From positions 1 to 55,469 of the IMG/VR virus record IMGVR_UViG_3300036861_000067: 55,469 bases of DNA; one strand, 5' to 3'. The position numbers and the translations under genes were made by a program. The notes under the pieces are model-generated. The model did no database searches, was not told the DNA's origin, and saw nothing but the letters and a program-made list of their open reading frames with translations. The first letter of the stretch is position 1, and the number at the start of each line of letters is the position of its first letter. Positions 9,906 to 18,348 of this stretch are shown piece after piece. This stretch comes from a virus.

Positions 9906-10486
9906 ACCCAAAACTCAGGGCACTTGAACGGTCACTATCTTTGGTGACGCAACAGGAAGCTCTAGGCACCAAGCTAGGGAACACATCCATCAAAGGCGCT
10001 TTGGAAATCTTGATAGATACGGTACACAGCGCCGACGAAGCCGTTGCTGAACGAGATGCTGCCAAAGCCGAAGCCGCTGAATTGAAAAAAGCCTTCACCA
10101 CTTTGCAGCAACAGGTGCTTTCCGGCAAAGACGAGATGATGGCTAAATTAAAAGCTACCATGGATGAGTCCAAGAAAGAGGCGGCTGCCATGCAAGCCGA
10201 GCACATGGCTGAAGCGAAAGAAACTCAAGCTTTAGTTACTGCATTGGTTCAAGAACTGGCCGAGGGAAAGGCCAACATAGCGATTGCCGAAGCTAAGGTT
10301 GTCGCCGCCGAAAGGATGTGTGCAACCTATGAAAAACAAATGGCCAAGATGAAAATGCCAGTGGCCGCCGCACCAGCGAAACAGATGGTGATGCCGCAGC
10401 AAAAGGTTTTAAAAGATTTGAATGCCCATATTCAACGTGACGAGCTTGGGCGAATCGTCAACGTTTCTTATACGCCTGTATATTAA
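9902..10486 (+). CDS. Coiled-coil protein of unknown function
   Basis: This 194-residue protein overlaps the gp16-like gene by 4 bases. Residues about 40-155 are almost purely Ala, Lys, Glu and Gln (AVAERDAAKAEAAELKKAF), a long coiled coil, followed by a Pro/Met-rich linker and a short C-terminal segment ending VNVSYTPVY. Its place between internal virion and appendage genes suggests a virion-associated or assembly role, but no family was recognised. Confidence 0.6.
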   Translation: MNPKLRALERSLSLVTQQEALGTKLGNTSIKGALEILIDTVHSADEAVAERDAAKAEAAELKKAFTTLQQQVLSGKDEMMAKLKATMDESKKEAAAMQAEHMAEAKETQALVTALVQELAEGKANIAIAEAKVVAAERMCATYEKQMAKMKMPVAAAPAKQMVMPQQKVLKDLNAHIQRDELGRIVNVSYTPVY

Positions 10487-10498
10487 GGAGCTAGAACC

Positions 10499-10939
10499 AT
10501 GGCCGGTTTTTCCGACACATTTGAAAGCGATCTGTGCAAGCTGATTTTCAACGCAACGGCAATCAGCAACGTGGCCGACAATGCGGCCACGGCGCCTTTG
10601 ACTAACCTGTGGGTTTCCCTGCACACTGCCGACCCTGGTGACACCGGCACGCAAGGCACCAACGAAGGGGGCTATACCGCTTACACCCGCATCAGCGTGG
10701 CGCGAACCACTGCCGGCTGGACGGTGACTGGCGTAACGACCGTAAGCCCGGTGGCCAACATCGACTTCCCGCAAGTCGCCACTACGTCTACTGGCACGTT
10801 CACCCACGCTGCTATTGGTGTGACTTCGGCTTCGACCGCAGGCAAGATCATCGCGGCTGGCACCATTAGCCCGAACATCAATTTCAGCCAGAACGTGACG
10901 CCACGCCTGACTACGGCTTCCAGCTTCACGCTTGATTAA
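10499..10939 (+). CDS. Phage appendage/structural protein (Gp80-like family)
   Basis: This 146-residue protein has a strong AAGGAG site 8 bases before the ATG. It starts with a short helix (FESDLCKLIFNATAI) followed by LWVSLHTADPGDTGTQGT and YTAYTRISVARTTAGWT. This layout is shared by a widespread family of tailed-phage structural proteins near tail fibre genes. The rest is Thr/Ala/Ser-rich beta structure. A tail fibre base or decoration role is likely; the family resemblance is from memory. Confidence 0.65.
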   Translation: MAGFSDTFESDLCKLIFNATAISNVADNAATAPLTNLWVSLHTADPGDTGTQGTNEGGYTAYTRISVARTTAGWTVTGVTTVSPVANIDFPQVATTSTGTFTHAAIGVTSASTAGKIIAAGTISPNINFSQNVTPRLTTASSFTLD

Positions 10940-10951
10940 TAGGGGGGCATC

Positions 10952-11665
10952 ATGGCTGTTACATGGGACAAAGCCTTATTCGATGCCGCCTACCAACTTA
11001 ATGCAGAACCTGATGGCCATCCGAATACTCGGGCGGCCATCATGTTGCATTACAATCGGTATGTGCTGGCACCAGAACAATTGCGCCGAGCGCAATTTTT
11101 CATCCAACAATTCAACCTCACAGCAGCCGATAGCGTGCTGGACGTGGGGTGTGGGTTCGGCTGGACTGTGGAAGCGTTGAACAACTTGGGCATTCCCACC
11201 ATCGGTACAGATGTGTCTGCCTACATTCAGGGGAACAAATCGTTAAATGAAGATAGCGACATCGATGCGGCCATTCGGGCGGTCGGGCTTGACCCGACGA
11301 ATGGTGAAGGCCTTGGCCATTTCAACCGTCTGCGTGGTGGTGGGGTACGTACTACTGCCACTGTACTTAACGAGGATTCTTCTACGAATGCTTCACGTAA
11401 TCGAGTGAAGAATGCGGCGCTGAGTGGTAATTTCACCCTCATCATTACCGAGGATTTGGTGACATCTCTCACTGATTCTGAATGCGCAGTGTTGCAGTCC
11501 AACATCGTCAAATATGGGGCGACCATCCGTATCTGCCATTTCCTGACTGAGTTCGCCAATCCCAATGCGCCATTCTTTTTTAATTCCAAGAGTTTGGCCG
11601 ATTGGAAACTTCTCTTTCCCACTGCCACCATTATCGCTGATGGCTATGTTTACCGGGTGGCATAA
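10952..11665 (+). CDS. SAM-dependent methyltransferase-like protein in the tail module
   Basis: This 237-residue protein has a GGGGG ribosome site. Residues about 50-75 carry the class I methyltransferase glycine loop VLDVGCGFGWTVEAL followed by a second strand ending in GTDVS, the usual ribose-binding acidic position. The C-terminal half keeps an alternating strand/helix pattern (NFTLIITEDLVTSL). The substrate is unknown. Lying directly before the tail fibre gene, it could methylate a virion protein or a surface sugar. A methyltransferase placed inside a tail appendage operon is unusual. Confidence 0.7.
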   Translation: MAVTWDKALFDAAYQLNAEPDGHPNTRAAIMLHYNRYVLAPEQLRRAQFFIQQFNLTAADSVLDVGCGFGWTVEALNNLGIPTIGTDVSAYIQGNKSLNEDSDIDAAIRAVGLDPTNGEGLGHFNRLRGGGVRTTATVLNEDSSTNASRNRVKNAALSGNFTLIITEDLVTSLTDSECAVLQSNIVKYGATIRICHFLTEFANPNAPFFFNSKSLADWKLLFPTATIIADGYVYRVA

Positions 11666-14134
11666 ATGGCATTCCCGACGACAATCAGCACAACCTTTGG
11701 CGCAAGCCTGGGATTCAGTGGCCCATTTTTGTCGTCTGGTGGCAACGTCTATGTCATTACCATTTCCAATACTGGAGGGGATGATCTTAGGGCTTATAAA
11801 GCTACTGATCCAACTTCCAGTTTTACCGCTGTAGGCACCGATGTTTCTGTCACATCCGGCGATGCCATACAAGGCGTAAGTATTGTTCAAAGTGGTGACA
11901 ACCTTCATGTTGTTTCAGTTGATGGCAGCGCCGCTAATAAAGATTTACGTTATCACGTTTTCAGCATGTCTAGTGATAGTTGGACTACTTCAAACGAATT
12001 AATAAAAGACAATGCTACTCCTGTCACTGGCTTCGTTCCCTATCCAGTATCCATTTCTATCCGTTCCGATGGCGATGTGATTGTACTTTACAATGGCAGT
12101 AGTGTTGCCAATATGGGGAATGATAGAGAACGTGTAGTTTATGCTCGCCGTGAAGCCGGGGTTTGGACAATTGATGTAGCAGTAGATAATGGTGGTGCAA
12201 CTAACTGGATAGCCGGTGCAGTTGTTATTGGCTCTAGTGATCGGATGCACTTCTTTTTCGTGGATGATGGTGCTTCTGATGCCTATCAACGCGCATTGAC
12301 TTCTGCAAATTCTCTCCAAGCCTTCCCTGCTTCATATGATACGGTTATCAATACCGGGGATACAGTTCAGGAACAGAAAGGCATTTCTTATGTAAGTGGA
12401 GCAAATACAAAAGTCCGTTATCCTTGTGTAGATGGTAATGTCAATGAGCTGAATTCAGCAAAATGCGATTCTGCCGATACTCCAACGATGTCAGAAGATA
12501 CTGACATTACCGGAGCGACTAGTTTTGCACAAGCAGACAATGCTGCCTCATTTGCCGCTGACGGAACGACCCTTTGGAATACCTTTATACAAGCTAGTAC
12601 CTCTGATATATTTACCCAATCCAATGCCGATGATGGTGGGTGGTCTGCTCCTGCTTCTTTTTACGCTGGCACAGTAACCAAGATTTACACCAACGTCTAC
12701 ACCAGGGGCAGTGACACCGTTCTTGCAATGGTGTTTACGGAAACTGACCCCAAATATCACGAAAAAGTTTTATCTTCTGCTGGCAATGCTGCATCACTCA
12801 CCGCCGCCGCCACGCTGACATGGACGGGTGCATCCACCGCTGCCGTCCCATTCTCTGATACTGCTGTTGGTGCATTGACCTGGAATGGCAAGACAACCGC
12901 TGCATCTGCCTTCAGCGATACTGCCGCCGCCGTTCTGACGTGGACGGGTGCGCAAACCCTCAAAGGTAATTGGACCGCTGCCGCTGTCGGCAATCTGACA
13001 TGGGCTGGTGCGTCCACCGCCGCCGACGCTTTCAGTTCTTCAGCCGCCGCTGTTGTGACCTGGAATGCCACATCGACAGCTACATCTGCCTTCAGCGATA
13101 CGGCTGCCGCTGTCCTGACATGGAATGGTGCCTCAACCGCCACATCGAATTTCAATCAGGCTGCTGTCGCCACACTCACCTGGAACGGCGTAGGCATTAC
13201 GTCTGCTGCGCTTAGCATCCCGGCTGTCGCCGCACTGACCTGGGACACCAAGACTTTCATCAGCGCGGATCTATCGGCTGCCGGCGCCGCCGTCCTGACA
13301 TGGAACGGCGCGGCTACAACTGCCAGCGCATGGAGCGCCACCACAGCCGCCGTTCTGACGTGGAATGGCACTGGCCTATACTCCGGCGCGTGGAGCGCCA
13401 CTGCCGCCGCCAGCGTGACCTGGGAAGGCACCGATGGCACTGCCGCCGCCACTGAAGCCGCTATCAGCATAGCGGCTGCCGGATCTGTTACCTGGAATGG
13501 CACGGCCACCAGCACCTCAGACTGGAATGCCATCGCGGCTGGTAGTCTGACATGGACTGGTGCATCGGATGTTGCAGGCAGGCTCACGCAAGGCGGTGCC
13601 ACATCGACGCTAGACTTCCAAGCCGTCATCTTCATGAACGGCGCTTGGAATGTAGCAACGACCGCCGCCGTCACCTGGACCGGCACATCGAATGCGTCTG
13701 GTGATTGGGCTGAAATAGCCGTTGGCAACTTGACTTGGAACGGAGCAGAAACCGCCGCTGGTGCCTTCAGCGATACGGCTGCTGCTGTGCTTACCTGGGA
13801 TACCAAAGCATTCACCAGCGGGGCGTGGAGCGCGGCTGCTGTCGGACTTGAGAGCTGGACCGGCGCGGAACTGACTCAAACTGGCAGTGATGCCAGCTTT
13901 ATCGCTGCTGCCGCCGCCAACTTCGCGGGTGAAGCTGTCGCCAGCGGCGCTGCAGAGATTGTGGCCAGCGCGGTTCTTACATTCACTGGCACCACGACAG
14001 GCGCTAAAAAGAATCTGGATGGCTGGAAGCCAAGGCCGAATAGAATTGAAGAAGATGAAGAAAAGCTTTTGGAAGAACTGAAGAAAGGCGCGTTGATGTT
14101 CTTCCAACAGGGAGGCGGCCATGGCTACCACTGA
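11666..14134 (+). CDS. Tail fibre/adhesin with repeat C-terminal region
   Basis: This 822-residue protein starts right after the stop of the methyltransferase gene. Residues 1-370 are beta-rich with propeller-like features (SIRSDGDVIVLY, RMHFFFVDDGA). Residues about 375-770 are roughly 18 imperfect copies of a 20-residue unit such as AAAVLTWNGASTATSAFSDT, suggesting a beta-solenoid or stacked shaft. The C-terminus is charged and helical (IEEDEEKLLEELKKGA). It is likely the receptor-binding fibre. Its end overlaps the next small gene by 14 bases. Confidence 0.75.
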   Translation: MAFPTTISTTFGASLGFSGPFLSSGGNVYVITISNTGGDDLRAYKATDPTSSFTAVGTDVSVTSGDAIQGVSIVQSGDNLHVVSVDGSAANKDLRYHVFSMSSDSWTTSNELIKDNATPVTGFVPYPVSISIRSDGDVIVLYNGSSVANMGNDRERVVYARREAGVWTIDVAVDNGGATNWIAGAVVIGSSDRMHFFFVDDGASDAYQRALTSANSLQAFPASYDTVINTGDTVQEQKGISYVSGANTKVRYPCVDGNVNELNSAKCDSADTPTMSEDTDITGATSFAQADNAASFAADGTTLWNTFIQASTSDIFTQSNADDGGWSAPASFYAGTVTKIYTNVYTRGSDTVLAMVFTETDPKYHEKVLSSAGNAASLTAAATLTWTGASTAAVPFSDTAVGALTWNGKTTAASAFSDTAAAVLTWTGAQTLKGNWTAAAVGNLTWAGASTAADAFSSSAAAVVTWNATSTATSAFSDTAAAVLTWNGASTATSNFNQAAVATLTWNGVGITSAALSIPAVAALTWDTKTFISADLSAAGAAVLTWNGAATTASAWSATTAAVLTWNGTGLYSGAWSATAAASVTWEGTDGTAAATEAAISIAAAGSVTWNGTATSTSDWNAIAAGSLTWTGASDVAGRLTQGGATSTLDFQAVIFMNGAWNVATTAAVTWTGTSNASGDWAEIAVGNLTWNGAETAAGAFSDTAAAVLTWDTKAFTSGAWSAAAVGLESWTGAELTQTGSDASFIAAAAANFAGEAVASGAAEIVASAVLTFTGTTTGAKKNLDGWKPRPNRIEEDEEKLLEELKKGALMFFQQGGGHGYH
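12790..13990. repeat. About 18 imperfect 60-bp coding repeats in the tail fibre gene
   Basis: Within the fibre gene a unit of about 60 bp recurs, encoding a 20-residue pattern with a core of LTWNG or LTWTG followed by Ala/Thr and then SAFSD or similar. Copies differ at many positions, and near 13430-13460 and 13570-13640 the spacing is disturbed. Such arrays can expand or contract by recombination and so tune fibre length. Confidence 0.75.
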
Positions 14135-14459
14135 TCGGGTGAATGTAACGAATCACCAAGTGAACACGACCGACCGCATGGGCCAAGTCGTGACGCTTGG
14201 CAGCGCGATTGTCGAAGCGTCTTTCTCTATCAACGTGACGGCGAATCTGGTAGCCGGCCAAAATTCAGCTAATGGCGCTGCCTTGTCTGTTGTGGCCGCC
14301 GCCGTCATCACCATGTTCAATGGCAGTCAAGGGCCATGGCCGGTGTACTGGAATCCTCAGCCAGCCGCGACTTTCTCTGCTGCTGGTGCGACAATCAAAG
14401 CAGCGGATTGGAGTTGCGATGCTGTGCTTACCGGCGATTTCGAGGGGGCCAGCACATGA
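14121..14459 (+). CDS. Small tail protein, paralogue of the start of the next gene
   Basis: This 112-residue protein resembles the first ~105 residues of the following tail collar protein. Shared features are a repeated TDR motif, DRxGQ, LGxA, an Ala-rich core, SxGPWPVYW/SFGLWAVYW and a closing TGD/SGD. It therefore looks like a stand-alone copy of the docking domain without the collar domain. It overlaps both neighbours (14 bases upstream, ATGA downstream), so all three are probably made together. Confidence 0.65.
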   Translation: MATTDRVNVTNHQVNTTDRMGQVVTLGSAIVEASFSINVTANLVAGQNSANGAALSVVAAAVITMFNGSQGPWPVYWNPQPAATFSAAGATIKAADWSCDAVLTGDFEGAST

Positions 14460-15376
14460 CTTCAACTGATCGTCTTTCTAATGTTGATAGCCTACGCACC
14501 ATTACTGACAGATTGGGGCAGACTCTGATTCTTGGTGACGCCCGTGTGTCGGCTGACTTTTCCATGGCTGCCAATATCGTGGCGGCAGCCGCTGGTGCAG
14601 CTATACCCGCTGTGCCGTTTGCTGTGAATGCTGTTACATCATTGCTCTGGCAAAATGCCAGCTTCGGCCTTTGGGCTGTTTATTGGTCTAGCGTAAGTAA
14701 TTCGGTTCTTTCCTTTGGTGGCGCAAGTGTATTCGCCGTACCGTTCAGCATGACGGCCACCAGTTCGTTCCAATTAAGTGGAGATATTTTCATGACTGGT
14801 GAAGTGGCTATGTTCGCTGGGCCTACGGCGCCAGCAGGTTGGCTTGAATGTGATGGTACGGCAGTAAGCCGAACCACTTATTCAGCCTTGTTCGCAATCA
14901 TCGGCACGACCTATGGAGTGGGGGATGGCAGTACGACATTCAACTTGCCGGAATGCCGAGGGGAATTTTTCCGAAGCTACGACCATGGCCGAGGTGTGGA
15001 TACCGGGCGCGTGCTTGGTAGTACGCAGACAGCCGATAACGCACCGCATAGTCATGGTGTAAATGACAGTGGCCATAGCCATGGAGTAAGTGACGGTGGC
15101 CACACCCATTCACTTGAAAGATATACATTTACTAGTGGGGGCACTGGTGATGATAGTACTGCTGGACGACTTTCATTTGGCAGTGCTGGGGATAATAACG
15201 ATAGTACCGTTTCTTTGGTGACAATACCCTTTGCTGGTGCAAGAGGTGATACTAGAGCTGCAAACGCTGGAACAGGTGTTTCTGTTAACGGCGCTACTAC
15301 TGGCATTTCAACTCAAAGCGCAGGCACCGAGGGACGACCACGCAATATCGCATTCATGACCATTATCAAATTCTAA
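14456..15376 (+). CDS. Tail collar domain protein (receptor-binding appendage)
   Basis: A 306-residue protein; the ATG at 14456 overlaps the previous stop and fits better than the in-frame ATG at 14336. Residues 1-105 parallel the preceding protein. Residues about 115-180 match the phage tail collar domain (VAMFAGPTAPAGWLECDG, YGVGDGSTTFNLPECRGEFF). Then comes HSHGVNDSGHSHGVSDGGHT, a His-rich metal-binding repeat typical of collar/fibre tips, and the protein ends GRPRNIAFMTIIKF, the normal collar end. It is likely the adhesin tip. Confidence 0.85.
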   Translation: MTSTDRLSNVDSLRTITDRLGQTLILGDARVSADFSMAANIVAAAAGAAIPAVPFAVNAVTSLLWQNASFGLWAVYWSSVSNSVLSFGGASVFAVPFSMTATSSFQLSGDIFMTGEVAMFAGPTAPAGWLECDGTAVSRTTYSALFAIIGTTYGVGDGSTTFNLPECRGEFFRSYDHGRGVDTGRVLGSTQTADNAPHSHGVNDSGHSHGVSDGGHTHSLERYTFTSGGTGDDSTAGRLSFGSAGDNNDSTVSLVTIPFAGARGDTRAANAGTGVSVNGATTGISTQSAGTEGRPRNIAFMTIIKF

Positions 15377-15386
15377 GGTGATAGCC

Positions 15387-15569
15387 ATGTTGACCAGCGA
15401 AGAAAAAACACCATTGGAACAGATCCTGTTCAAGCTTGACGAACTAGACAAGCGCCTTGCCAAGATTGAAAAGTATCTGGAACGGCAAAAAGGTTTCATC
15501 GGTGGTGTGCTGTTCATCGGCGCGGGTGTTGCTTGGCTTATCGACACAGTAAAGGATTGGATAAGATGA
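15387..15569 (+). CDS. Small holin-like membrane protein
   Basis: A 60-residue protein. The ATG at 15387 has AAGG 8 bases upstream. Residues 8-34 form a charged amphipathic helix or coiled coil (LDELDKRLAKIEKYLERQ) and residues 37-54 are one membrane segment, followed by a short charged tail. This XhlA-like layout fits a single-span holin or holin accessory. It overlaps the endolysin gene by 4 bases, which supports a lysis role. Confidence 0.65.
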   Translation: MLTSEEKTPLEQILFKLDELDKRLAKIEKYLERQKGFIGGVLFIGAGVAWLIDTVKDWIR

Positions 15570-16042
15570 CCGAACTGGAAGAACTCGCCATCAAGATAGC
15601 CGAGGAAACCAAGTTGAACCCGGCGCTGGCGCTGGCGGTTTGCAAGGTAGAGTCAAGCTGGAACCCCTACGCGATTCGGTTTGAGCTGCTGTTCAAGAAG
15701 AATTACATCGATGGGAAGAAGGTGAAAATATTCGGCTGGCAATGTAGCGAGAACACAGAACGAATTGCACTGGCCACGTCCTGGGGGTTGATGCAGATCA
15801 TGGGTGCTACGGCCAGAGGCATGGGGTTCGATAAAGTTTTCTTGTCTGAATTGCTGGTGCCAGAAACTAATCTGCGCCTGGGATGCAATTTGTTGTCTCG
15901 ACTGCTGGAAAAATGGGGCAAGCTGGATGGCGCCATCTCTGCCTACAATGCCGGCAAGCCTACGGTGCGCAATGCTGTTTACGTCAATAAGGTGAAACAG
16001 GAGATGAAACGCTATGAAAGCCTACTTGCTGCACGGGATTGA
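15566..16042 (+). CDS. Endolysin, lytic transglycosylase (SLT/goose-lysozyme-like)
   Basis: A 158-residue protein without a signal peptide. It has the classic SLT signature: a catalytic Glu at about residue 29 in CKVESSWNPYAIR, then SWGLMQIMGATARGMGF and later SAYNAGKPTV. It cleaves peptidoglycan between MurNAc and GlcNAc. The start at 15566 overlaps the holin-like stop. Lacking an export signal, it needs the holin for access to the wall. Confidence 0.88.
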   Translation: MTELEELAIKIAEETKLNPALALAVCKVESSWNPYAIRFELLFKKNYIDGKKVKIFGWQCSENTERIALATSWGLMQIMGATARGMGFDKVFLSELLVPETNLRLGCNLLSRLLEKWGKLDGAISAYNAGKPTVRNAVYVNKVKQEMKRYESLLAARD

Positions 16043-16562
16043 AACCCAAGATCCAGAACGTTCCACCATCAGTTTCTTGAGGGATTACTTGACAGGGCTT
16101 GACGTGGTGATCCTGGGCTACGGCTACATCCCGGCGCTATTCGCTTTCATCACCAACATCATCGATTGGATCATTGAACGGCGGTTGCGAAAGCTCATTG
16201 AGCCTGGCAGCCTTATCATCGGCCACAGCAACGGCTGCACCATCGGTTGGCGTCTTTCCAACAAGATAGCAACGCACGGGCTTGTTCTCATCAATCCGGC
16301 TTTGGATAACGACATATCCTTTCATCCCGAATTGAAGTTCATCCACATCTATTGGAGTCCTAAAGACTCTGTGAGTTGGCTTAGTCAATTTGTGCCTTTC
16401 TCAGATTGGGGTTTGATGGGTGTCACCGGCTACAAAGGAAAAGATCCCCGAGTCAAGCAGTTCAACATGAACCTTGAACACACCGAAATCGGGGATCATG
16501 AGGCTGAGTGGGGGCCGGTCATCAACGAAGCAATTCATCAAGCTTTAGCTTCACCGAGCTAA
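16014..16562 (+). CDS. Alpha/beta hydrolase in the lysis cassette
   Basis: A 182-residue protein overlapping the endolysin by 29 bases. It begins MKAYLLHGIETQD, a first strand and oxyanion region, and carries the nucleophile elbow GHSNG (Ser72). A candidate acid lies in YWSPKDSV and a candidate His is near residue 162 (GDHEAEW), so a full triad is plausible. A hydrophobic stretch at 37-53 could contact membrane. An esterase or lipase next to holin and endolysin suggests attack on outer-membrane lipid or O-antigen esters at lysis. The substrate is inferred only. Confidence 0.65.
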   Translation: MKAYLLHGIETQDPERSTISFLRDYLTGLDVVILGYGYIPALFAFITNIIDWIIERRLRKLIEPGSLIIGHSNGCTIGWRLSNKIATHGLVLINPALDNDISFHPELKFIHIYWSPKDSVSWLSQFVPFSDWGLMGVTGYKGKDPRVKQFNMNLEHTEIGDHEAEWGPVINEAIHQALASPS

Positions 16563-16788
16563 CTCCGCCATTGCAGTAAGTCAGGTCATGGTCAGCCAGG
16601 GCATCTTGCACCCGATGCGAAACGAACTTGGTCATTAACACCACATAGTCGGACGACTCAGCCGTGGCTTTGATTTGTCGTGGTGATTCATCCACATCGG
16701 CAAAGCGTAGATCCAACTGATTGCCGTAAATGGATTTGATCTTATCGGCCTGGACACCACGCAGGCCGACGATGGTTACGCTAGTCAT
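16522..16788 (-). CDS. DUF2325-like small protein
   Basis: An 88-residue protein convergent with the hydrolase gene; their 3' ends overlap by about 41 bases. The order SDYVVLMTKFVSHRVQDAL, then YCNGGVSS, then a helix resembles DUF2325 proteins (a Rossmann-like fold with SH and G-x-S loops), whose role is not settled. It is the last gene of the leftward replication operon. The ATG overlaps the stop of the 38-residue reading frame upstream. Confidence 0.55.
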   Translation of the reverse strand: MTSVTIVGLRGVQADKIKSIYGNQLDLRFADVDESPRQIKATAESSDYVVLMTKFVSHRVQDALADHDLTYCNGGVSSVKLKLDELLR

Positions 16789-16897
16789 AATCGCAGTGTT
16801 TCAAATGGTTAAGCCGGTCAAATTCCTTGATGTACTCAGCCATTGTTAAAGGCTCCAAGGCTTTATACATTACAGGGATATGCAGTTTATATTTCAT
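16781..16897 (-). CDS. Short hypothetical protein (38 aa)
   Basis: Begins MKYKLHIPVMYKALEP and ends LKHCDYD. An AGGAAG site precedes the ATG by about 7 bases, and the stop overlaps the next start. These signals support translation in this tightly packed operon. No family was recognised. Confidence 0.5.
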   Translation of the reverse strand: MKYKLHIPVMYKALEPLTMAEYIKEFDRLNHLKHCDYD

Positions 16898-16898
16898 C

Positions 16899-17252
16899 TC
16901 AGTTCTTCCTAATAATTAATTTCTTTTCACCAGTCAGAATGGTGACACCTTTAACATTCTCGCCAGCTTCGATGCGCTTTTCCAGTGCGCCGACAGAGAC
17001 TCGCTTCTCTAGCAGATCGAGTGCATTGTTCTTGATGATGTAATCAGAGAACGAAACCCAATCGGAAACCTCAGCGGTCTTTGGCGTGGTGAAATATGCT
17101 AATGCCACCTCGGATTTAAACTTATCCAAGCCATCATTTTCCATCCGCTCTTGAAGTTTGAACCCAAGCATTTCGATCTGTTCATTAAACAGTTCGGTCA
17201 TGCGGTCACGCTTGGTGCGCAATGCCTGGATCTGTGCGAGTAGAGCTTCCAT
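16899..17252 (-). CDS. Conserved phage hypothetical protein
   Basis: A 117-residue protein with an N-terminal helix (MEALLAQIQALRTKRDRMTE). It has a middle part with FSDYIIKNNALDLLEKRVS and an ending VKGVTILTGEKKLIIRKN. Segments of this kind with a charged helix then a GV turn are frequent in phage replication regions. I do not know a function. The start abuts the stop of the upstream gene. Confidence 0.55.
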   Translation of the reverse strand: MEALLAQIQALRTKRDRMTELFNEQIEMLGFKLQERMENDGLDKFKSEVALAYFTTPKTAEVSDWVSFSDYIIKNNALDLLEKRVSVGALEKRIEAGENVKGVTILTGEKKLIIRKN

Positions 17253-17590
17253 CAGAATAGACCTCTTGTTATACCCATTACACTGGCGCCATCCACTACG
17301 TCCGGCTGCCAGCCTTGCGGTTCTTCTGCCGGATCAAAGCCAACCCATTCTGGCTCACTTAGCCGTACACGTAGACCTGCATAAACTTCCATACAGATTT
17401 TACGCCAGTAATTATCACCTTGAGGCGACTCACCCCAAATAAATGCTTTATGAAACGCATAAAAATCGTGTGTTAACGTGTTTTGCAATACTACAAGCAA
17501 TTCAATCTTTTCCATATCGTCCAGATAGTCCAGAGCAAATTGCTTAATGTTCGGGCGTAAAGCCCAAGTAGGATCTTCCATAACGTCCAT
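17252..17590 (-). CDS. Hypothetical protein
   Basis: A 112-residue acidic protein. The ATG at 17590 is chosen because a strong GGAGGT lies 6 bases upstream; a longer in-frame reading would place that site inside the gene. Trp- and Asp-rich, with no recognisable motif. It shares one base with the next gene and belongs to the leftward replication operon. Confidence 0.55.
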   Translation of the reverse strand: MDVMEDPTWALRPNIKQFALDYLDDMEKIELLVVLQNTLTHDFYAFHKAFIWGESPQGDNYWRKICMEVYAGLRVRLSEPEWVGFDPAEEPQGWQPDVVDGASVMGITRGLF

Positions 17591-17644
17591 AATATTACCT
17601 CCTTGTGTACCCCTATGATACATAGCCAAGTAGGTGAAGTCAAA

Positions 17645-18277
17645 TTATTTTTTGCCAATGTGAAGCAGATAGGCATGGCAGTGGATCTTGGCAGGACACC
17701 AGAAGCAGTGACTACCGGCCACCGCCTTGGGGTTCTCCTTCAAGCCTTCCTCTATGGCAGCTTCCACCTTCGGCTTGAACTTCAGGATGTGCTCAACGGT
17801 GGTATCCCACGGGCGCACGGGAATACCGGTGCTGTTAGGCTGAATGATGGTAAGCCTGACCTTGGCATAGCGCGGCAAGGGGAATTCCCGTAGCGCACCA
17901 AGCGCATATAGCTTGAGCTGGAGGTTGTCGGTGGCATGCACCAGCTTCTTACCAAATTTTAAATCACTAACATACAAGGCTTCCGGCGCGTCAACTCTTA
18001 TTGCATCGGCTGTACCCTCGCATAGATCCGGCACGATGACGACTTTACGTTCTACGAACAGTTCGCCGGGTTGATTGCGCACAAGTTGCAGATAGGTTTG
18101 TAATACACTATTAGCATTCTCGCCTGACAATAAGAGATCGGCAGCAATAGCATGCTGTCTCGTACCTTCTTCAGCGGCTGCGTTAGTAGTGGATGGATAA
18201 AATTTACTCATTTTCACTGAATAGCCACAACGCATCCATCTTTCTGCCGCGCTGGGTGAAAAAAGAGCGTGACTCAT
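17645..18277 (-). CDS. DUF2800-type PD-(D/E)XK nuclease-like protein
   Basis: A 210-residue protein beginning MSHALFSPSAAERWMRCGYS, the typical DUF2800 start. The core EGTADAI followed by LYVSDLKFGKKLV gives the D...D-x-K pattern of RecB/Cas4-like nucleases, then NLQLKLYALGAL. Cysteines near the C-terminus (CFWCPAKIHC) follow the Cas4-like plan, where four cysteines bind an iron-sulfur cluster with one more upstream. The family commonly accompanies phage DNA polymerase A and helicase genes and is thought to act in recombination or replication. Confidence 0.8.
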   Translation of the reverse strand: MSHALFSPSAAERWMRCGYSVKMSKFYPSTTNAAAEEGTRQHAIAADLLLSGENANSVLQTYLQLVRNQPGELFVERKVVIVPDLCEGTADAIRVDAPEALYVSDLKFGKKLVHATDNLQLKLYALGALREFPLPRYAKVRLTIIQPNSTGIPVRPWDTTVEHILKFKPKVEAAIEEGLKENPKAVAGSHCFWCPAKIHCHAYLLHIGKK

Positions 18278-18348
18278 AATGTATTACCTTCATGGTATTT
18301 TCTTTTCGCCTGGAGATAGGCAGCGTGTGCTTCCTCATGTGAAATCAT
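18274..18348 (-). CDS. Possible 24-aa peptide between two coupled genes
   Basis: The frame MISHEEAHAAYLQAKRKYHE then six more residues fills the space between the resolvase-like and DUF2800 genes. It overlaps both in ATGA style at each end. GGTAG lies upstream of its ATG and GAAGG within it may serve the DUF2800 start. It may be real or may simply maintain coupling. Confidence 0.35.
   Translation of the reverse strand: MISHEEAHAAYLQAKRKYHEGNTL

Noticed and set aside
11666-15376. Diversity-generating retroelement targeting the tail fibre
   Set aside because: No reverse transcriptase gene and no template repeat were found; the fibre repeats are ordinary tandem repeats.
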